From NCBI GenBank assembly GCA_964512225.1, contig CAZEKB010000017.1, positions 1-64,000 of the forward strand: a stretch of DNA of 64,000 nt. Reading direction: 5' to 3'. Source of the stretch: CAZEKB01 sp964512225. GTDB taxonomy: Bacteria > Myxococcota_A > UBA796 > UBA9615. How positions within the stretch are numbered: position 1 is the stretch's first letter; every line of letters begins with the position of its first letter. Positions 63,701-64,000 of the stretch are shown in pieces. The notes beneath the pieces were generated by a model. The model was not told the origin of the DNA, did no database searches, and saw only the letters and a list, made by a program, of their open reading frames with translations. The position numbers and the translations under genes were made by a program.

Positions 63701-63953
63701 CCTTCGGCAGATTCGCTACTGCTACCAGAAGGAGCTGAACAAGAACCCGAAGCTGTTCGGCAAGCTGGTCGTCAAGTTCGTCATCGCCAAGGACGGCTCG
63801 GTCTCCTCCGCGAGCACCAAGTCCTCCACGCTGAAGAACCCGATCGTCGAGCAGTGCGTCAACGCCCGGTTCCGCCGGATGCGCTTCCCGAAGCCGAAGG
63901 GCGGCGGCATCGTCATCGTGTCGTACCCGTTCGTCTTCAACTCCCAGGGCTGA
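60783..63953 (+). CDS. Inner-membrane protein with FHA domain and AgmX/PglI-type tail (GltG/GltJ- or NfsG-like)
   Basis: A 1056-residue protein. Residues about 8-105 are an FHA-like phosphopeptide-binding domain (VTIGKGSAAVLQINDPDLADLHC, core IGKGSAAVLQI and LHCAVQI). Membrane helices lie at about 195-220, 623-643 and 751-774. Between the first two is a long helical, partly coiled-coil periplasmic-type region; between the last two is an FHA- or PglI-like module (VSFFIHRVHRAK). A Gly-rich stretch (about 873-950) leads to the AgmX/PglI C-terminal domain: IRYCYQKEL, VKFVIAKDGSVSSA, EQCVNARFRRMRFP, VSYPFVF. In M. xanthus such tails contact the outer-membrane complex and the motor. Three helices are more than expected, as if two subunits were fused. 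Confidence 0.85.
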   Translation: MAEQESPLTLAFTITVDGTDAGTQEFEQEMVTIGKGSAAVLQINDPDLADLHCAVQINDDGAVTLLDLGSEAGTLLNGETVNNNTVSDGDEIRAGKTVIKLGLVRPEAEVEEDEEDTGPIEQPDPDGHQSHPLDNVGETENVLDFMLRAGKSESDLGINRQAPKILEVAELWSGTVMNVRHFGDGQKKVFIGDRTITQFAIASLLCVAILVFGTGFFLLTHATLPVPPRMPAGDEQIIAKWQEKAQAEREAMLAERKAAQKAEHDRRVALAEEKGITLKELAAEIEEEEAEKEAEEAPANPLRDTRQAFEEGAKKEFERLLKKYRNESRPLVPPQFEVFEMPSYEAFIGEQLLPQAREEAPKGELRRSWMDLFKQFEREYDVYDDLDELRVAEDLVLGTRVMRDDDVWMIVAGFEPDSVYVADTGEGKKQKIEKLDNLAKVKLWAPSEEQIEARSDLFHEIQTLLYVNANAKRSSRARCEAVTELLKFDEDKNRFDYNAVQAKCLGDKGKWEQAMEALEVALANEEGANAKRGTEAEYTQHKLALFQIKARVALLDAYGGDPVKHDNTLIPIDKRELAMAAYEDVRGFVIEQVQDVTALKAADHEIHRLEEERLKEKQQDQVERAIYLGLVIVFLLPIGFGIDEVRSRKKAQDFFVSSDLLPNDHFALIEQEAGSTLVNFTKESVGFVETDGKRTSAADLVGEGRAKDAGGFFQVDLGEDERFVAEMGPVSFFIHRVHRAKVIAAPFGQNVDWLFLAVLTALLFVGASLGIHLLTSEYDPSQEVVQIPDRFVKLTVQQVEKEKDKKKPAGNPDAGEGAKAKDEEGKTGKKEAKLKKAKGSKVAVQQAELDKQIAESAGLLADLNTMTDTSLFGTGGLNNSVSSALGGLIGSQYGTQYGSGGLGSRGSGFGGGGTAEGIGGLGTKGSGLGGSGYGRGAGYYGKKGGGVPGVGTADPIILGALDKSIIDRIVKQNLRQIRYCYQKELNKNPKLFGKLVVKFVIAKDGSVSSASTKSSTLKNPIVEQCVNARFRRMRFPKPKGGGIVIVSYPFVFNSQG

Positions 63954-63966
63954 GCGAGCAAACACC

Positions 63967-64000
63967 ATGCACCTGAAGCTGAGGCCCCTCACCTACCTCG
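63967..64000 (+). CDS. Start of a further gene, cut by the window edge
   Basis: An ATG at 63967, 13 bp after the preceding stop, opens a frame reading MHLKLRPLTYL to the edge. A further AgmX/PglI- or NfsH-like subunit would be expected here from synteny, but 11 residues cannot show it. Confidence 0.35.
   Translation, partial: MHLKLRPLTYL

Overview
The window is GC-rich (roughly 70 percent by eye) bacterial DNA that looks like a member of the Myxococcota or a close deltaproteobacterial-type relative. The signs are a carboxypeptidase with a MYXO-CTERM-like Cys/Gly, hydrophobic, Arg-rich tail after an Asp-rich spacer; a very large Ser/Thr kinase-cyclase-ATPase-TPR protein with a myxobacterial-style catalytic loop; two proteins with AgmX/PglI-type C-terminal domains; and many Sec-exported lipoproteins. 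Two runs of exactly 100 N inside low-complexity coding repeats, plus a homopolymer-rich left edge, suggest a scaffolded draft or metagenome assembly.

Layout. 0-5 kb: a partial lipoprotein gene (minus), tRNA-Leu(CAG), then sbcD-sbcC for double-strand-end processing. 5-13 kb: the giant kinase and an RpoH-family sigma factor (both minus), then lon (plus). 13-23 kb: HAD phosphatase, M20 amidohydrolase, a J-domain protein (minus), a B12/radical SAM protein, an M23 peptidase lipoprotein, an M14 carboxypeptidase and a lipoprotein. 22.8-30.5 kb: a long minus-strand block with a lipoprotein, DUF507, an outer-membrane barrel, then four genes joined by 4-base overlaps (lipoprotein, 1077-residue cyclase-like protein, AgmX-tail-like secreted protein, secreted protein). 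30.5-36 kb: a gene-free 379 bp with DnaA-box-like words, a MobA-like nucleotidyltransferase, a BtpA-family protein, an ABC exporter pair and an LpxL-like acyltransferase. 36-43 kb: tRNA-Met(CAT), then a minus-strand set of two LPS-core-type glycosyltransferases, a class A penicillin-binding protein with a large insertion and a lipoprotein; then tRNA-Cys(GCA). 43-49.2 kb: exbB-exbD-tonB, a TonB-dependent receptor carrying its own TonB-C-like domains, and a lipoprotein. 49.2-50 kb: a repeat cluster and a decayed IS5-type transposase. 50-64 kb: a divergent small secreted protein, then a plus-strand operon of two outer-membrane barrels, three TPR proteins (one a lipoprotein), a small exported protein and an FHA/AgmX-tail inner-membrane protein, with another gene starting at the right edge.

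The last operon is the most coherent system. Its order and domain content match the envelope-spanning Glt (gliding) and Nfs (spore coat) machines of Myxococcus xanthus: two barrels for the outer membrane, periplasmic TPR scaffolds, and an inner-membrane protein with a cytoplasmic FHA domain and a TonB-like tail. It begins with a near-consensus promoter and a roughly 135-nt leader full of mutually exclusive hairpins. No AglRQS-type motor set is in the window; the ExbB/ExbD pair at 43 kb sits in a TonB receptor operon. A recurrent style is translational coupling: at least ten gene junctions use ATGA or GTGA four-base overlaps.
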